A model generated the notes under the pieces. The model did not search any database. It was given only the letters and a program-made list of their open reading frames with translations, and was not told the origin of the DNA. A stretch of 64,000 bases of DNA from Planctomycetota bacterium (GTDB lineage: Bacteria > Planctomycetota > Phycisphaerae > Phycisphaerales > UBA5793). Below, piece by piece: positions 17,984 through 27,046 of the stretch (position 1 is the stretch's first letter; every line of letters starts with the position of its first letter). The position numbers and the translations under genes are program-made. Location: positions 1,958,581-2,022,580 of the forward strand of contig JABFGK010000001.1 of the NCBI GenBank assembly GCA_013112555.1, given 5' to 3'.

Positions 17984-18598
17984 ATGGGAGTAATACCTCA
18001 GGAAAACACGACGTCCATCCGCATTGCCGTCTATTGCTCGGCCAGTACCCGGATTGCCGATTCGTACCGTGACGCGGCACGATGCCTCGGCACGGCTATC
18101 GCCTCGGCCGGGCATGAACTGGTGTACGGCGGGGGCTCCGTCGGTCTCATGGGAGAGGTCGCCGAGGCCGTCTCGGCTGCCGGAGGACGCGTCCACGGCG
18201 TCATTACCGAAACCCTCGTGGCGCTCGAACAGGCTCGCCAAACCTGCGATGAACTCGAAGTCGTCCAGACCATGCGGCAGCGCAAACACCTGATCGCCGA
18301 ACGGGCCGAGGCGTTCATTGCCCTGCCCGGCGGACTCGGGACCTACGAGGAACTCCTCGAGACCCTCGTCTCCCGTATCGTCCAGGAACACAGCAAACCC
18401 ATCGTTTTGGTCAACGTCGACCGGTACTTCGACCCACTGCTTGCCATGCTGCAAAACGGCGTCGAGCAGCGCTTCATCAGATCCAAGACACTGTCCTTGC
18501 TTCAGGTTGTCACTGATCCTGCACAGGCCGTCGAACTGATCGAACGCGAACCAAGCGGAACCCATCTCGACTTCAACGACGTCATTCCAAGCCGCTGA
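17984..18598 (+). CDS. LOG family protein (TIGR00730, Rossmann-fold nucleotide phosphoribohydrolase-like)
   Basis: 204 residues. It has the family motif LPGGLGTYEEL (the PGGxGTxxE active-site loop), preceded by the RQRKHLI segment and by YGGGSVGLMG. Members hydrolyse cytokinin or nucleoside monophosphates to free base and ribose 5-phosphate. In bacteria without cytokinin signalling the physiological role is often nucleotide salvage. The gene is divergent from nuoB and 5 nt upstream of lpxI, which suggests cotranscription with lpxI. No clear ribosome site precedes ATG 17984. Confidence 0.88.
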   Translation: MGVIPQENTTSIRIAVYCSASTRIADSYRDAARCLGTAIASAGHELVYGGGSVGLMGEVAEAVSAAGGRVHGVITETLVALEQARQTCDELEVVQTMRQRKHLIAERAEAFIALPGGLGTYEELLETLVSRIVQEHSKPIVLVNVDRYFDPLLAMLQNGVEQRFIRSKTLSLLQVVTDPAQAVELIEREPSGTHLDFNDVIPSR

Positions 18599-18603
18599 CA
18601 CGC

Positions 18604-19542
18604 ATGTGCCCCTCAGATGCTCCCAACCCGCCAACTCCCACGGGTCACCAATCTCCCGATTGGCAGGCTTCCTCCCTCCCTCGCGCTGCGGGTGAGGGCT
18701 CTTGTTCTCCCTCGGCCAATCAGCCCATCGGCCTGATCGCAGGCAATGGGACACTGCCCCTGCTGGTTGCCGATGGAATCCTCCACGCCGGAAACCAACT
18801 CTGCTGCATCGGTTTGGCAGACCAGTACGATCGGACACTGCCGGCACGGTGCAGCCACTTCCAGCAGGTTGGTATCGCCCGGCTCGGCAAGTGGATTCGA
18901 TCGCTCAGGAAGTGGAACGTGACCACGGCCGTCATGGTCGGCGGCGTCGAGCATCATCGCAAGTACCGCCGCTTCCAGTTCCTCCACTATCTCCCCGACC
19001 TCCGGGCAGCACGACTCTGGTACCGGACACTGTCACGCGACCGGCGGACCGGTACCATGTTGACAGCCCTGGCCGATGAACTCCAACGCAACGGAATCAC
19101 ACTCATCGACAACCGCACCTACATCCCGGACCACCTGGCGACCCCCGGCCTGATGACGCAAACTCAGCCGCCGGCCGGCGTGACCGCTGATATCGACTTC
19201 GGCTGGCCGCTGTTCAATGACGCGGTCCAACTCGGCATCGGCCAGTCGATGGCCGTCCGCTGTCGCGATGTCATTGCATTCGAGGCATCGGAGGGAACCG
19301 ATGCGATGATCGCCCGCGCCGGCGATTTGTGTAGCCGCCGCCCGTGGGTCTTCTTCAAGACGTGTTCCATCGATCATGACATGCGAGCCGATGTGCCGAC
19401 CATTGGCGTCCAGACCATTCAGAACATACACGAAGCCGGCGGCAAGGTCATCGTCCTCGGCTCCGGCCGAGTCATCATGCTCGACAAACCGGATGTTCTC
19501 CGGGCCGCCGAACAACTCGGCATCGCAATCCTGGGTATGTGA
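18604..19542 (+). CDS. lpxI: UDP-2,3-diacylglucosamine pyrophosphatase LpxI
   Basis: DUF1009/LpxI family hydrolase that makes lipid X in lipid A biosynthesis, replacing LpxH. The family start IGLIAGNGTLPLLVA appears at residue 42, followed by VMVGGVEH and the C-terminal SVGQ-type segment GIGQSMAVRCRDVIAFEASEGTDAMI. The first about 40 residues are proline- and serine-rich, lack homology and overlap a GC-rich intergenic-like text, so the true start may be later or noncanonical. No ATG, GTG or TTG lies nearer to the domain. Paired functionally with lpxB at 28270, this argues for an LPS-type outer membrane. Confidence 0.9.
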   Translation: MCPSDAPNPPTPTGHQSPDWQASSLPRAAGEGSCSPSANQPIGLIAGNGTLPLLVADGILHAGNQLCCIGLADQYDRTLPARCSHFQQVGIARLGKWIRSLRKWNVTTAVMVGGVEHHRKYRRFQFLHYLPDLRAARLWYRTLSRDRRTGTMLTALADELQRNGITLIDNRTYIPDHLATPGLMTQTQPPAGVTADIDFGWPLFNDAVQLGIGQSMAVRCRDVIAFEASEGTDAMIARAGDLCSRRPWVFFKTCSIDHDMRADVPTIGVQTIQNIHEAGGKVIVLGSGRVIMLDKPDVLRAAEQLGIAILGM

Positions 19543-19581
19543 CACGAAAGCCGAGACCGTCGGTCGCGGCGTAGAACTCGC

Positions 19582-20964
19582 CTACGTCACCAGCCCCTCC
19601 ACGACGGCCGTCTTGGCCACCGTCTCCTCATACTCCGCAGCCGGCACCGAATCGGCCACGATCCCGCCGCCGGCAGCGTATTCAGCGCGGTCCCCGTCAA
19701 TCACCAGCGTCCGAATCGAGACATTGAACGAAAACCCACCGTCCGGCATCACGACACCGACCGAGCCGAAGAACGGCCCGCGTGCCTGCCCCTCCAACTC
19801 ACGAATGATCTGCATGGCCCGAATCTTCGGCGCCCCTGTGATGGAGCCGGCCGGGAACGTCGCTGCCAACACCTCCGGCAATCCCACGCCGGCCCGCAAC
19901 CGCCCCTGCACGGTGGCCACCCCGTGATGCACCGTCGGGTGCGATTCAATCGTGCGGCCACCTGCAACGCGCACCGACCCGTACTCGCACACCCGGCCCA
20001 GATCGTTGCGCATCAGATCGACAATCATGTTCAACTCGGCTGCGTCCTTCTCACTGGCAGCCAGCGCCCGCGCATCCTGGTTGCCCGGCAACGTCCCTTT
20101 GATCGGCCGGGATGTGATGCGTCGTTTCGACGGGTCGAATGACAGGAACAACTCAGGCGACAATGAGATCAGTGTCCGATTATCGCGAAGTTCCAGATAG
20201 GCTGCATACCACGGCTCACTCTGCTCCATGGCCCGTACAAACAGCGCGCGAGGCGATCCGGAGAAGTCGGCCGTCAGCCGCCTCGTCAGGTTGGCCTGGA
20301 AGATGTCGCCGGCCCGGATGTACTCGACCACTCGTGCCACGGCGTCCTCATACCACCGGCGACTTTGAACACCCTGCCAGTTGCCCAGGTCATAGGTGCT
20401 CCCGCTCGACGGATCCCCGGAGGTCATCCGGTCGGTGAACGCCTGCACAAAGTCGCTGCTCGTTCCTGCCACTGCCTGCCAGCGACGGCTCACGTGGTCA
20501 TAGACGATCACATCCGGGCAGGAGTGCCATTCGTAGATCGGCATTGAACTCGATGTCCGCTGCGCGGTACTCACGGCCGGCTCGATGAGCATCCCGAGGT
20601 CATACGACAGGCTGCCAATCCACAGCCCTCCCTGCTGCCCAAGCCGGGTCAGGTCCTCCACGGCCCCATGCGTCAATGCCACGGACGCCTGGATGGCTTG
20701 CCCATCAAACCGTTCCCATGTCGAGATTCCCCCTGCATGGACGAGTCTTGCCGCCGGCCGGGCCAGAATTGTCCAGCGGGCCCATTGCCGATGGAACCGT
20801 CCTGAGTGCAGCACGGCCAGAGGCCAATGACTCGGCCAGCGTTTGACCGCCTCCAATGGCGTACACTGTACCGCCAACACCGGACCGGCCCCGAGCCCAA
20901 CCTGCACCGCGCCCCCCCGGTTGTCCAATAGCGCTGCCCCATCTTGGCCGATATCAGTGAACAT
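19582..20964 (-). CDS. pabB: Aminodeoxychorismate synthase component I
   Basis: 460-residue chorismate-binding enzyme. The motif RPIKGTLPG has the lysine typical of PabB (TrpE usually has alanine there). Other conserved blocks are ELNMIVDLMRNDLGRVC, FPAGSITGAPKIRAM, and the C-terminal AGGGIVADSVPAAEYEET. It makes 4-amino-4-deoxychorismate for folate. The start ATG 20964 has AAGGA 5 nt upstream. It is convergent with lpxI, with 39 nt between stops. The PabA and PabC partners are not in the window. Confidence 0.92.
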   Translation of the reverse strand: MFTDIGQDGAALLDNRGGAVQVGLGAGPVLAVQCTPLEAVKRWPSHWPLAVLHSGRFHRQWARWTILARPAARLVHAGGISTWERFDGQAIQASVALTHGAVEDLTRLGQQGGLWIGSLSYDLGMLIEPAVSTAQRTSSSMPIYEWHSCPDVIVYDHVSRRWQAVAGTSSDFVQAFTDRMTSGDPSSGSTYDLGNWQGVQSRRWYEDAVARVVEYIRAGDIFQANLTRRLTADFSGSPRALFVRAMEQSEPWYAAYLELRDNRTLISLSPELFLSFDPSKRRITSRPIKGTLPGNQDARALAASEKDAAELNMIVDLMRNDLGRVCEYGSVRVAGGRTIESHPTVHHGVATVQGRLRAGVGLPEVLAATFPAGSITGAPKIRAMQIIRELEGQARGPFFGSVGVVMPDGGFSFNVSIRTLVIDGDRAEYAAGGGIVADSVPAAEYEETVAKTAVVEGLVT

Positions 20965-21188
20965 GCAGTCCTTTTTCCGTATTGAAGGATGATGCGGCCG
21001 GGCGTAGGATGCCGTTCGGCTGCCGGGAAGTCGTTTTTATGGGTCAGTCCTGCTGATTCTGATGCCAAAAAGCACGGTGGGCTCCCGGCGGAACTCGATA
21101 CAACGAAGCACACACATGGGGTACCGGCATGGCCTCGCCATGCCCCAGCGGCCCCAACACTGCCTCCAGAACTCCAGAGGAGCATGAT

Positions 21189-23900
21189 ATGTCAGGGACC
21201 CAGCAGTCATCCGTTGCAACTTCTTCCGGATGCAACGACTCGACCACACCGGGACACGCCGATCAGATGGTGTACCTGTTCGGCCGATCTCGCACCGACG
21301 GCAGCGCTGCCCTCAAGCACCTGCTCGGCGGCAAAGGCGCCAACCTGGCCGAGATGACCAGTATCGGGCTGCCCGTCCCGACCGGCTTCACGATCACCAC
21401 CGAGGCCTGTCACGCCTACATCACATGCAATAACACCATGCCGGCCGGGCTCATGGACCAGGTCCGCGAAGGCATCGACTTCCTCCAGCAGGAGACCAGT
21501 AAACGATTCGGCGACGACAGCAATCCATTGCTCGTCTCCGTCCGCTCCGGCGCTGCGGTTTCCATGCCGGGGATGATGGACACGATCCTGAATCTCGGAC
21601 TCAACGATATCTCCGTCAAAGGGCTGGCCAACGCGACCGGCAACCCGCGATTCGCATACGACGCCTACCGCCGACTCATCAACATGTTCGGCGATGTGGT
21701 GATGGGCGTCGACCATTCACACTTCGAAGCAGCCTTCGATGAAGTCAAGCAGAAGTATGAGGCCGTCATGGATACTGAGGTGCCCGAGAAGGGCATCATC
21801 GAACTGTGTGACGCCTACAAAGCCGTCTACAAGGCTGCGACCGGCGACAGTTTCCCGCAGGATCCGTATGCACAGCTCGAGGCCGCCATCGAGGCCGTCT
21901 TCAGTTCATGGAATAAGCACACGGCCATCACCTTCCGTCAGAAGGAAGGCATTACCGGCCTGCTCGGCACCGGCGTCAACGTCCAGACGATGGTCTTCGG
22001 GAATATGGGTGATGACTCCGGCACCGGGGTTGCCTTCACACGCAACCCATCCACCGGTGAAAACGACTTCTTCGGCGAGTTCCTCGTCAATGCCCAGGGC
22101 GAAGACGTCGTGGCCGGCATCCGAACGCCACTGCCCGTCTCCGACATGAGCAAGTGGCAGCCTGAACTCTATCAGCAACTACTTGAGATCCGCTCCAAGC
22201 TCGAAGTGCACTACAAGGACATGCAGGATCTCGAATTCACCACTGAGAGAGGCACGCTGTACATCCTCCAGACTCGCAATGGCAAGCGCACCGGCGCTGC
22301 AGCCGTTCGCATGGCCTGTGAGATGGTCAGCGAGGGGCTCATCACTCAGGATGAAGCACTGTGCCGTGTGCCGGCCAATGATCTGACGCAACTGCTGCTG
22401 CCGAGTTTCGATCTCGAAGCCAAGAAGAAGGCCGACCCGATTGCCAAAGGCCTGCCTGCTTCGCCTGGTGCTGCCGTCGGCCGCCTCGCGTTTACTGCTG
22501 AGGAAACCGTCCAGCGCACCACTGCCGGCGAGTCCGTCATTCTGGTCCGCAAGGAAACGAGCCCCGAGGACGTGGCCGGGATGCACTCGGCTGCCGGTAT
22601 TCTCACGAGCACCGGTGGTATGACGAGCCACGCAGCCGTCGTCGCTCGCGGGTGGGGCAAGTGCTGCGTTGCCGGAGCGAGTGATGTCCAGATCGACGCC
22701 AAGAACCAGACTGCCACCATCAAGGGGCAGGTCTTCGGGCCGAATGACACGCTCTCGATTGACGGCAATACCGGCGAGGTCTATCCCGGCGAACTCGCTC
22801 GCGTCAGCCCGTCGCTGTCAGGCGATCTCGAAACACTGATGGCCTGGGCCGACGAGACCCGATCGCTCGGCATCCGCACGAACGCCGACAATCCCGAAGA
22901 TGCCAGCCGGGCTCGGGGCTTCGGGGCCGAGGGCATCGGCCTCTGCCGCACTGAACACATGTTCTTCGACAAGGACCGAATCGGCTGGATCCGCAAGATG
23001 ATCATGGCCGAGTCCGTCGAGCAGCGTGAGGAATGCCTCAGCAAACTCCTCCCCTTCCAGCGTGAGGACTTCGTCGGGATCTTCACGGCCATGGCCGGCC
23101 TGCCCGTCACCATTCGACTGCTCGACCCGCCGCTCCATGAGTTCCTGCCGCAGGATGACAAGGCGCAAAACGAACTGGCCGAACAGTTCGGGCTTGATGT
23201 TGCGTTTATCAAACGGCGCGTCGCTGATCTGCACGAGGCGAATCCGATGCTCGGCCACAGGGGGTGCCGTCTGGCCGTTACCTATCCCGAAGTCCTCGTC
23301 ATGCAGGTGACTGCCATCGTTGAGGCGGCCATCGAGTGCCGACGCAATAACATCGTCGCGATGCCTGAGATCATGGTCCCACTCATCGGCACCGCAGCCG
23401 AACTCAGCAAACTCCGGGCCTTGATCGAGAAGACCATCAACGAGGTCAAGCAAACCCAGCAGTTTGACGACGTCCTCGGGATCCCAATCGGCACCATGAT
23501 CGAGATCCCCCGCGCGGCCATCACGGCCGACGAGGTCGCGCGACACGCCGACTTCTTCTCATTCGGCACCAATGACCTGACGCAGATGACCTTCGGTTTC
23601 AGCCGCGATGACATCAACTCGTTCCTGCCTGATTATCTGGATCATGAACTGCTTCCCTGTGATCCATTCCAGACGCTCGACCGCGTCGGCGTTGGGCCGC
23701 TGGTCAAGATGGCCTGCGAGAAAGGCCGGGAAGTCAAGGACAAGATCAAACTCGGGATCTGCGGCGAGCATGGCGGTGACCCGAACTCCGTCGAGTTCTG
23801 CCACGAGGTCGGGCTCGATTATGTGAGTTGCTCCCCCTTCCGCGTCCCGATCGCACGACTCGCAGCGGCCCAGGCCGCCGTCAATGCCAAGAACGCGTGA
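21189..23900 (+). CDS. ppdK: Pyruvate, phosphate dikinase
   Basis: 903-residue PPDK, which interconverts pyruvate + ATP + Pi and PEP + AMP + PPi. The N-terminal ATP-grasp region begins GGKGANLAEM. The swivelling phosphohistidine domain has GGMTSHAAVVARGWGK, with the catalytic His. The C-terminal PEP/pyruvate barrel ends GICGEHGGDPNSVEFC. ATG 21189 has GAGGAG 6 nt upstream. The 20 codons before it are unsupported. The gene stands alone and is followed by a hairpin. Confidence 0.96.
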   Translation: MSGTQQSSVATSSGCNDSTTPGHADQMVYLFGRSRTDGSAALKHLLGGKGANLAEMTSIGLPVPTGFTITTEACHAYITCNNTMPAGLMDQVREGIDFLQQETSKRFGDDSNPLLVSVRSGAAVSMPGMMDTILNLGLNDISVKGLANATGNPRFAYDAYRRLINMFGDVVMGVDHSHFEAAFDEVKQKYEAVMDTEVPEKGIIELCDAYKAVYKAATGDSFPQDPYAQLEAAIEAVFSSWNKHTAITFRQKEGITGLLGTGVNVQTMVFGNMGDDSGTGVAFTRNPSTGENDFFGEFLVNAQGEDVVAGIRTPLPVSDMSKWQPELYQQLLEIRSKLEVHYKDMQDLEFTTERGTLYILQTRNGKRTGAAAVRMACEMVSEGLITQDEALCRVPANDLTQLLLPSFDLEAKKKADPIAKGLPASPGAAVGRLAFTAEETVQRTTAGESVILVRKETSPEDVAGMHSAAGILTSTGGMTSHAAVVARGWGKCCVAGASDVQIDAKNQTATIKGQVFGPNDTLSIDGNTGEVYPGELARVSPSLSGDLETLMAWADETRSLGIRTNADNPEDASRARGFGAEGIGLCRTEHMFFDKDRIGWIRKMIMAESVEQREECLSKLLPFQREDFVGIFTAMAGLPVTIRLLDPPLHEFLPQDDKAQNELAEQFGLDVAFIKRRVADLHEANPMLGHRGCRLAVTYPEVLVMQVTAIVEAAIECRRNNIVAMPEIMVPLIGTAAELSKLRALIEKTINEVKQTQQFDDVLGIPIGTMIEIPRAAITADEVARHADFFSFGTNDLTQMTFGFSRDDINSFLPDYLDHELLPCDPFQTLDRVGVGPLVKMACEKGREVKDKIKLGICGEHGGDPNSVEFCHEVGLDYVSCSPFRVPIARLAAAQAAVNAKNA

Positions 23901-23933
23901 TCGCGTCCGCATGACCCGCCAGAAGCAAAGAAA

Positions 23934-23968
23934 ACCCCGTGATTCGTCACTTCGACGTATCACGGGGT
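23934..23968 (-). terminator. Bidirectional hairpin terminator between ppdK and a lipoprotein gene
   Basis: The stem ACCCCGTGAT / ATCACGGGGT has an inner CGTC/GACG extension. On the minus strand it continues into TTTTCTTTG, fitting a terminator for the lipoprotein gene ending at 24084. It is also correctly placed to end ppdK. It shares the CCCCGYGAT...ATCACGGGG outer stem with the terminators at 36057 and 53233. Confidence 0.75.
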
Positions 23969-24083
23969 AATCAATTGTGAATCAATACCAATCCACCTTG
24001 AAGCCAAGCCCCGCTCATCTCACGAGGTGGGCCGTGAGGGCCTCTGCGCAGAGCGCCAGGCGCACGCTCTGATTCCTCAGCCC

Positions 24084-24920
24084 CTATTGATCCCCACCAT
24101 CGCCATCCTCCGCTTGGTTCTCCGCTTCCTTCGGCCTGGCTTTCACTGCTCGATCATACAGCGACCACTGCATGAACAGCGTCGGGGCCACCATCTCGAA
24201 CGCCTCCTGCCCCACATCCTTCAATGACTCGGCCTCGCCCGAGTCGATCGACTCCTCAATCCACGAGACGCTGTTGGCGACCGACTTCAGCATGGCCCCG
24301 ATGATCTTCCACTCTGCCTCCGTCTGCGGCATCTGCTGATTGACCATCGGAATGCTCGTCGGCAACTCGAAGTACCAGTTCGGATCGTCGCCGTCCCCCT
24401 TGCGGATCACCAACCCCACCCCGAAGGCCGGCATGCCGTCAACTGTCACAGCCGACCGCAGATCATCAACCTCAACGACTTCCACCCGGGCCATCTGTTT
24501 GTCGAGCATCCCGAACGGATCGGACAGGAAGCCGGCCACCCACTCCTGCCAGACGTTGTCGTTGCCGCGACGTCGATCTTGCTCCTGGGCAACCTCCTGG
24601 GCCTTCTCGATTCCCTCATCCTTCAACTCAGCCACTTCCTCCGGAAACTCCTCTCGGATACGCTCGGACAGCCGGTACATCCGGTCCAGCAAGTACCCAC
24701 ACTTGTCATACATCGCCCGCTCGCGCTCCGTGCGCGCATAGATCAACTTGGGCAACTGGGCCACCTGCCCGTCCTCGACCATGGCCCGGGCCGATTCCAT
24801 GACGGCCTCGGCACTGCTCTGGTCATAGGTCCGACGGCAGCCCGTCGTCACGGCCAGCAGCCCGGCCATCACCAGGAGCATCATGCTCCGAACTCGCGTA
24901 GCGCTTTTTGTTTGGCTCAT
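24084..24920 (-). CDS. Predicted lipoprotein, unknown function
   Basis: 278 residues. The N-terminus MSQTKSATRVRSMMLLVMAGLLAVTTGC is a lipoprotein signal with a TTGC-type lipobox, so the mature protein would be anchored by Cys28. The rest is acidic and largely helical (EEFPEEVAELKDEGIEKAQEVAQEQD), with a beta-rich middle (VDGMPAFGVGLVIRKG) and an acidic tail. I do not recognise a domain. ATG 24920 was chosen because GGGA lies 9 nt upstream and the signal fits. ATG 24935 and GTG 24953 are alternatives. Divergent from the small membrane gene at 24984. Confidence 0.75.
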   Translation of the reverse strand: MSQTKSATRVRSMMLLVMAGLLAVTTGCRRTYDQSSAEAVMESARAMVEDGQVAQLPKLIYARTERERAMYDKCGYLLDRMYRLSERIREEFPEEVAELKDEGIEKAQEVAQEQDRRRGNDNVWQEWVAGFLSDPFGMLDKQMARVEVVEVDDLRSAVTVDGMPAFGVGLVIRKGDGDDPNWYFELPTSIPMVNQQMPQTEAEWKIIGAMLKSVANSVSWIEESIDSGEAESLKDVGQEAFEMVAPTLFMQWSLYDRAVKARPKEAENQAEDGDGGDQ

Positions 24921-24983
24921 ATCCTGACATCCCATGCTCTCTCGGTCGCTCACTCACACACCATTCTCTATGATCGGCCTGTG

Positions 24984-25406
24984 ATGTCGAGCGAAGCAGT
25001 CAGATTGACGATCCAGGTCGTACTCTCAGTTACCTTTATTCTTGGGGTTCTCTGGGTCATGTTTCGCGTTCGCGGCGAACCCGTCACCGATCACCCGGCA
25101 GCCCCGCTGTTGGCCTTTGCCTCGATCTGGCTCGGCGTGTCGGCCATCGGGCTCGGCATCTTCCTCTGGTTTACCACCAATCCGGACCCCTGGGTCGTCA
25201 CCACTGTCCTGGCCTATGCTGCAGCCATCTCGACCGGAACCCTCTCACTCTGGGTGTACCGCAATACCCCCCCTGAGATGACATCAGAACCGATCCAGAT
25301 GCAAAAACAGCAGGCCCGGATCGGGATTGCCCTCGGGCTGACCTCGGTGGCACTCTGGTACACCTTCATTCTGACGCACAAACCAATTCTCACGCCGACC
25401 GGCTAA
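24984..25406 (+). CDS. Small four-helix membrane protein, unknown function
   Basis: 140 residues with four predicted transmembrane helices (about 8-28, 42-63, 69-90 and 112-130). The loops are short and lack obvious catalytic residues. It ends 11 nt before thiS on the same strand, so it could be the first gene of a thiS-thiG transcript. No family recognised. The longer open frame extending upstream to 24579 overlaps the lipoprotein gene and is not supported. Confidence 0.7.
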   Translation: MSSEAVRLTIQVVLSVTFILGVLWVMFRVRGEPVTDHPAAPLLAFASIWLGVSAIGLGIFLWFTTNPDPWVVTTVLAYAAAISTGTLSLWVYRNTPPEMTSEPIQMQKQQARIGIALGLTSVALWYTFILTHKPILTPTG

Positions 25407-25417
25407 CATACCCTGCC

Positions 25418-25618
25418 ATGAAGATCACCGTCAACAATACCGAACACGACGTGCCCGAAACCTGCACCGTTGCCGAACTGGTACAACGACTCGGGCTCGC
25501 TCAAAAACCCGTGGCCGTCGAGGTCAACCGGACCTTGATCACGCGATCGAAGCACACCGAGCACACCCTGTCAGACGGGGATGCCGTCGAAGTCGTCACG
25601 CTGGTCGGCGGCGGGTAA
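25418..25618 (+). CDS. thiS: Sulfur carrier protein ThiS
   Basis: 66-residue ubiquitin-fold sulfur carrier for the thiazole half of thiamine. It starts MKITVNNTEHDV and ends VVTLVGGG. The C-terminal Gly-Gly is adenylated by ThiF and converted to a thiocarboxylate. thiG follows after 60 nt, a standard arrangement. No strong ribosome site is visible. Confidence 0.93.
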   Translation: MKITVNNTEHDVPETCTVAELVQRLGLAQKPVAVEVNRTLITRSKHTEHTLSDGDAVEVVTLVGGG

Positions 25619-25678
25619 AGACGAGTCATTTCGTGAAGTCATTTCATTCAGCGCCTTTGAATTACAGGAACTACGCCA

Positions 25679-26500
25679 GTGAGCGATTCATTCCAGATCG
25701 GAACCATCCACCTGCAATCCCGCCTCATCGTCGGGACCGGCAAGTACGAAACATATGAGATCATGCAGAATGCCCTCGATGCTGCCGGGGCCGAGGTCAT
25801 CACCGTCGCGGTGCGGCGTGAACGGCTCATTGATGCCGAGGGTCGATCTCTGCTCGACTACATTGACCTGGATCGCTACACGATCCTGCCGAACACGGCC
25901 GGCTGTTTCAGCGCCGACGATGCCGTCCGTGTTGCCCGACTCGGCCGCGAAATCCTCGAACAGATGAACAACCCCGGTCAGCACTGGGTGAAACTCGAGG
26001 TTCTCGGCGACAAGAAGACCCTGCTGCCTGACCCCGTCGGCACGCTTGAGGCGACGCGCGAACTCATTGCTGACGGCTTCCAGGTTCTGTGTTACTCCTC
26101 CGATGACCCGATCATGGCCGTCCGCCTCAAAGAGGCCGGTGCCACGAGCGTCATGCCGGCCGGTTCGCCGATCGGCTCCGGCCGCGGCATCGCCAACAAG
26201 CCGGCGATCAGTATCATCCGCGAACTCCTGAAGGAGGGCGACCCCGACTATCCGGTCATCGTCGATGCCGGCGTCGGCACAGCCTCCGATGTGACCCAGG
26301 CGATGGAACTCGGTGCTGACGGCGTCCTGCTCAACACCGGCATCGCTCACGCACAAAACGCCGTCCAGATGGCCCGTGCCATGCGACTGGCCTGCGAATC
26401 CGGTCGCCTGGCCTACCAGTCCGGCCGCATTGCCAAGAAACTCTACGCCACCGCCTCGAGCCCCTGGGAAGGCGTCGTCACAGCCATCCCCGGAGAGTAA
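25679..26500 (+). CDS. thiG: Thiazole synthase
   Basis: 273-residue TIM-barrel enzyme that assembles the thiazole phosphate from deoxyxylulose phosphate, ThiS thiocarboxylate and an imine. The substrate-binding lysine is in WVKLEVLGD, and the phosphate-binding parts are [13 protein letters not shown] and [10 protein letters not shown]. It starts at GTG 25679 with AGGA 10 nt upstream. ThiS and ThiG are the only thiamine genes here. Confidence 0.95.
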   Translation: MSDSFQIGTIHLQSRLIVGTGKYETYEIMQNALDAAGAEVITVAVRRERLIDAEGRSLLDYIDLDRYTILPNTAGCFSADDAVRVARLGREILEQMNNPGQHWVKLEVLGDKKTLLPDPVGTLEATRELIADGFQVLCYSSDDPIMAVRLKEAGATSVMPAGSPIGSGRGIANKPAISIIRELLKEGDPDYPVIVDAGVGTASDVTQAMELGADGVLLNTGIAHAQNAVQMARAMRLACESGRLAYQSGRIAKKLYATASSPWEGVVTAIPGE

Positions 26501-26548
26501 CCCCGAAAGCCCACCGTTTCCGATCCTTGAGTAGCCCGGAGCATACTG

Positions 26549-27043
26549 CTGACTGCATTCTCAGAAACACTCACCTACGCCGGCCCCGCCCTCGCCGATG
26601 CAACCGCATGCGAAACCGTCCTCCGCGCACTCCCGGAGTGGTTCGGCATCGATGAGGCAATTGTCCAGTATTCGCAGGACATCGCCCGCCGCCCGACGCT
26701 CACCGCACACCTTGATGCTCCCGACGGTGAGCCAACGCTCGTCGGCTTCCTGACGCTCACGCGCCACTTCACGTATTCTGCTGAGATCCATGTCATGGGT
26801 GTCCTCCCTGCCTATCACGCTCGGGGGATCGGTCGCGCCATGCTTGAGCACGCTGAGAGATGGCTCATCGAGCGCGGCGTCCGGTATCTGCTGGTCAAGA
26901 CGCTCAGCGCGCGAAGAGACTGCCCGAAGTATGCGCTGACGCGCCGGTTTTACCGGTCGGTCGGCTTCGTCGATCTTGAGGAATTCCCCACGCTCTGGGA
27001 TCCGAGAAACCCCTGCCTCCAACTGATCAAGACACTCGGGTAA
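26549..27043 (+). CDS. GNAT family N-acetyltransferase, probable noncanonical (CTG) start
   Basis: The frame encodes a complete GNAT fold. Starting at CTG 26549, with GGAG 7 nt upstream, it gives a 164-residue protein with the sequence ALPEWFGIDEAI, GFLTLTRHFTYSAEIHVMGV, the acetyl-CoA loop YHARGIGRAML, and a TRRFYRSVGF...PRNPCLQLIK end. The only ATG in frame (26795) would remove the first half of the fold. No ATG, GTG or TTG lies between the upstream stop (26528) and 26795. Either a CTG/ATA start is used or a base error hides the start. Substrate unknown. It is 48 nt downstream of thiG. Confidence 0.8.
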   Translation: MTAFSETLTYAGPALADATACETVLRALPEWFGIDEAIVQYSQDIARRPTLTAHLDAPDGEPTLVGFLTLTRHFTYSAEIHVMGVLPAYHARGIGRAMLEHAERWLIERGVRYLLVKTLSARRDCPKYALTRRFYRSVGFVDLEEFPTLWDPRNPCLQLIKTLG

Positions 27044-27046
27044 GCC

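Noticed and set aside
24579..24983. Upstream extension of the small membrane protein gene
   Set aside because: It overlaps the oppositely oriented lipoprotein gene and has no homology. The reading starts properly at ATG 24984.
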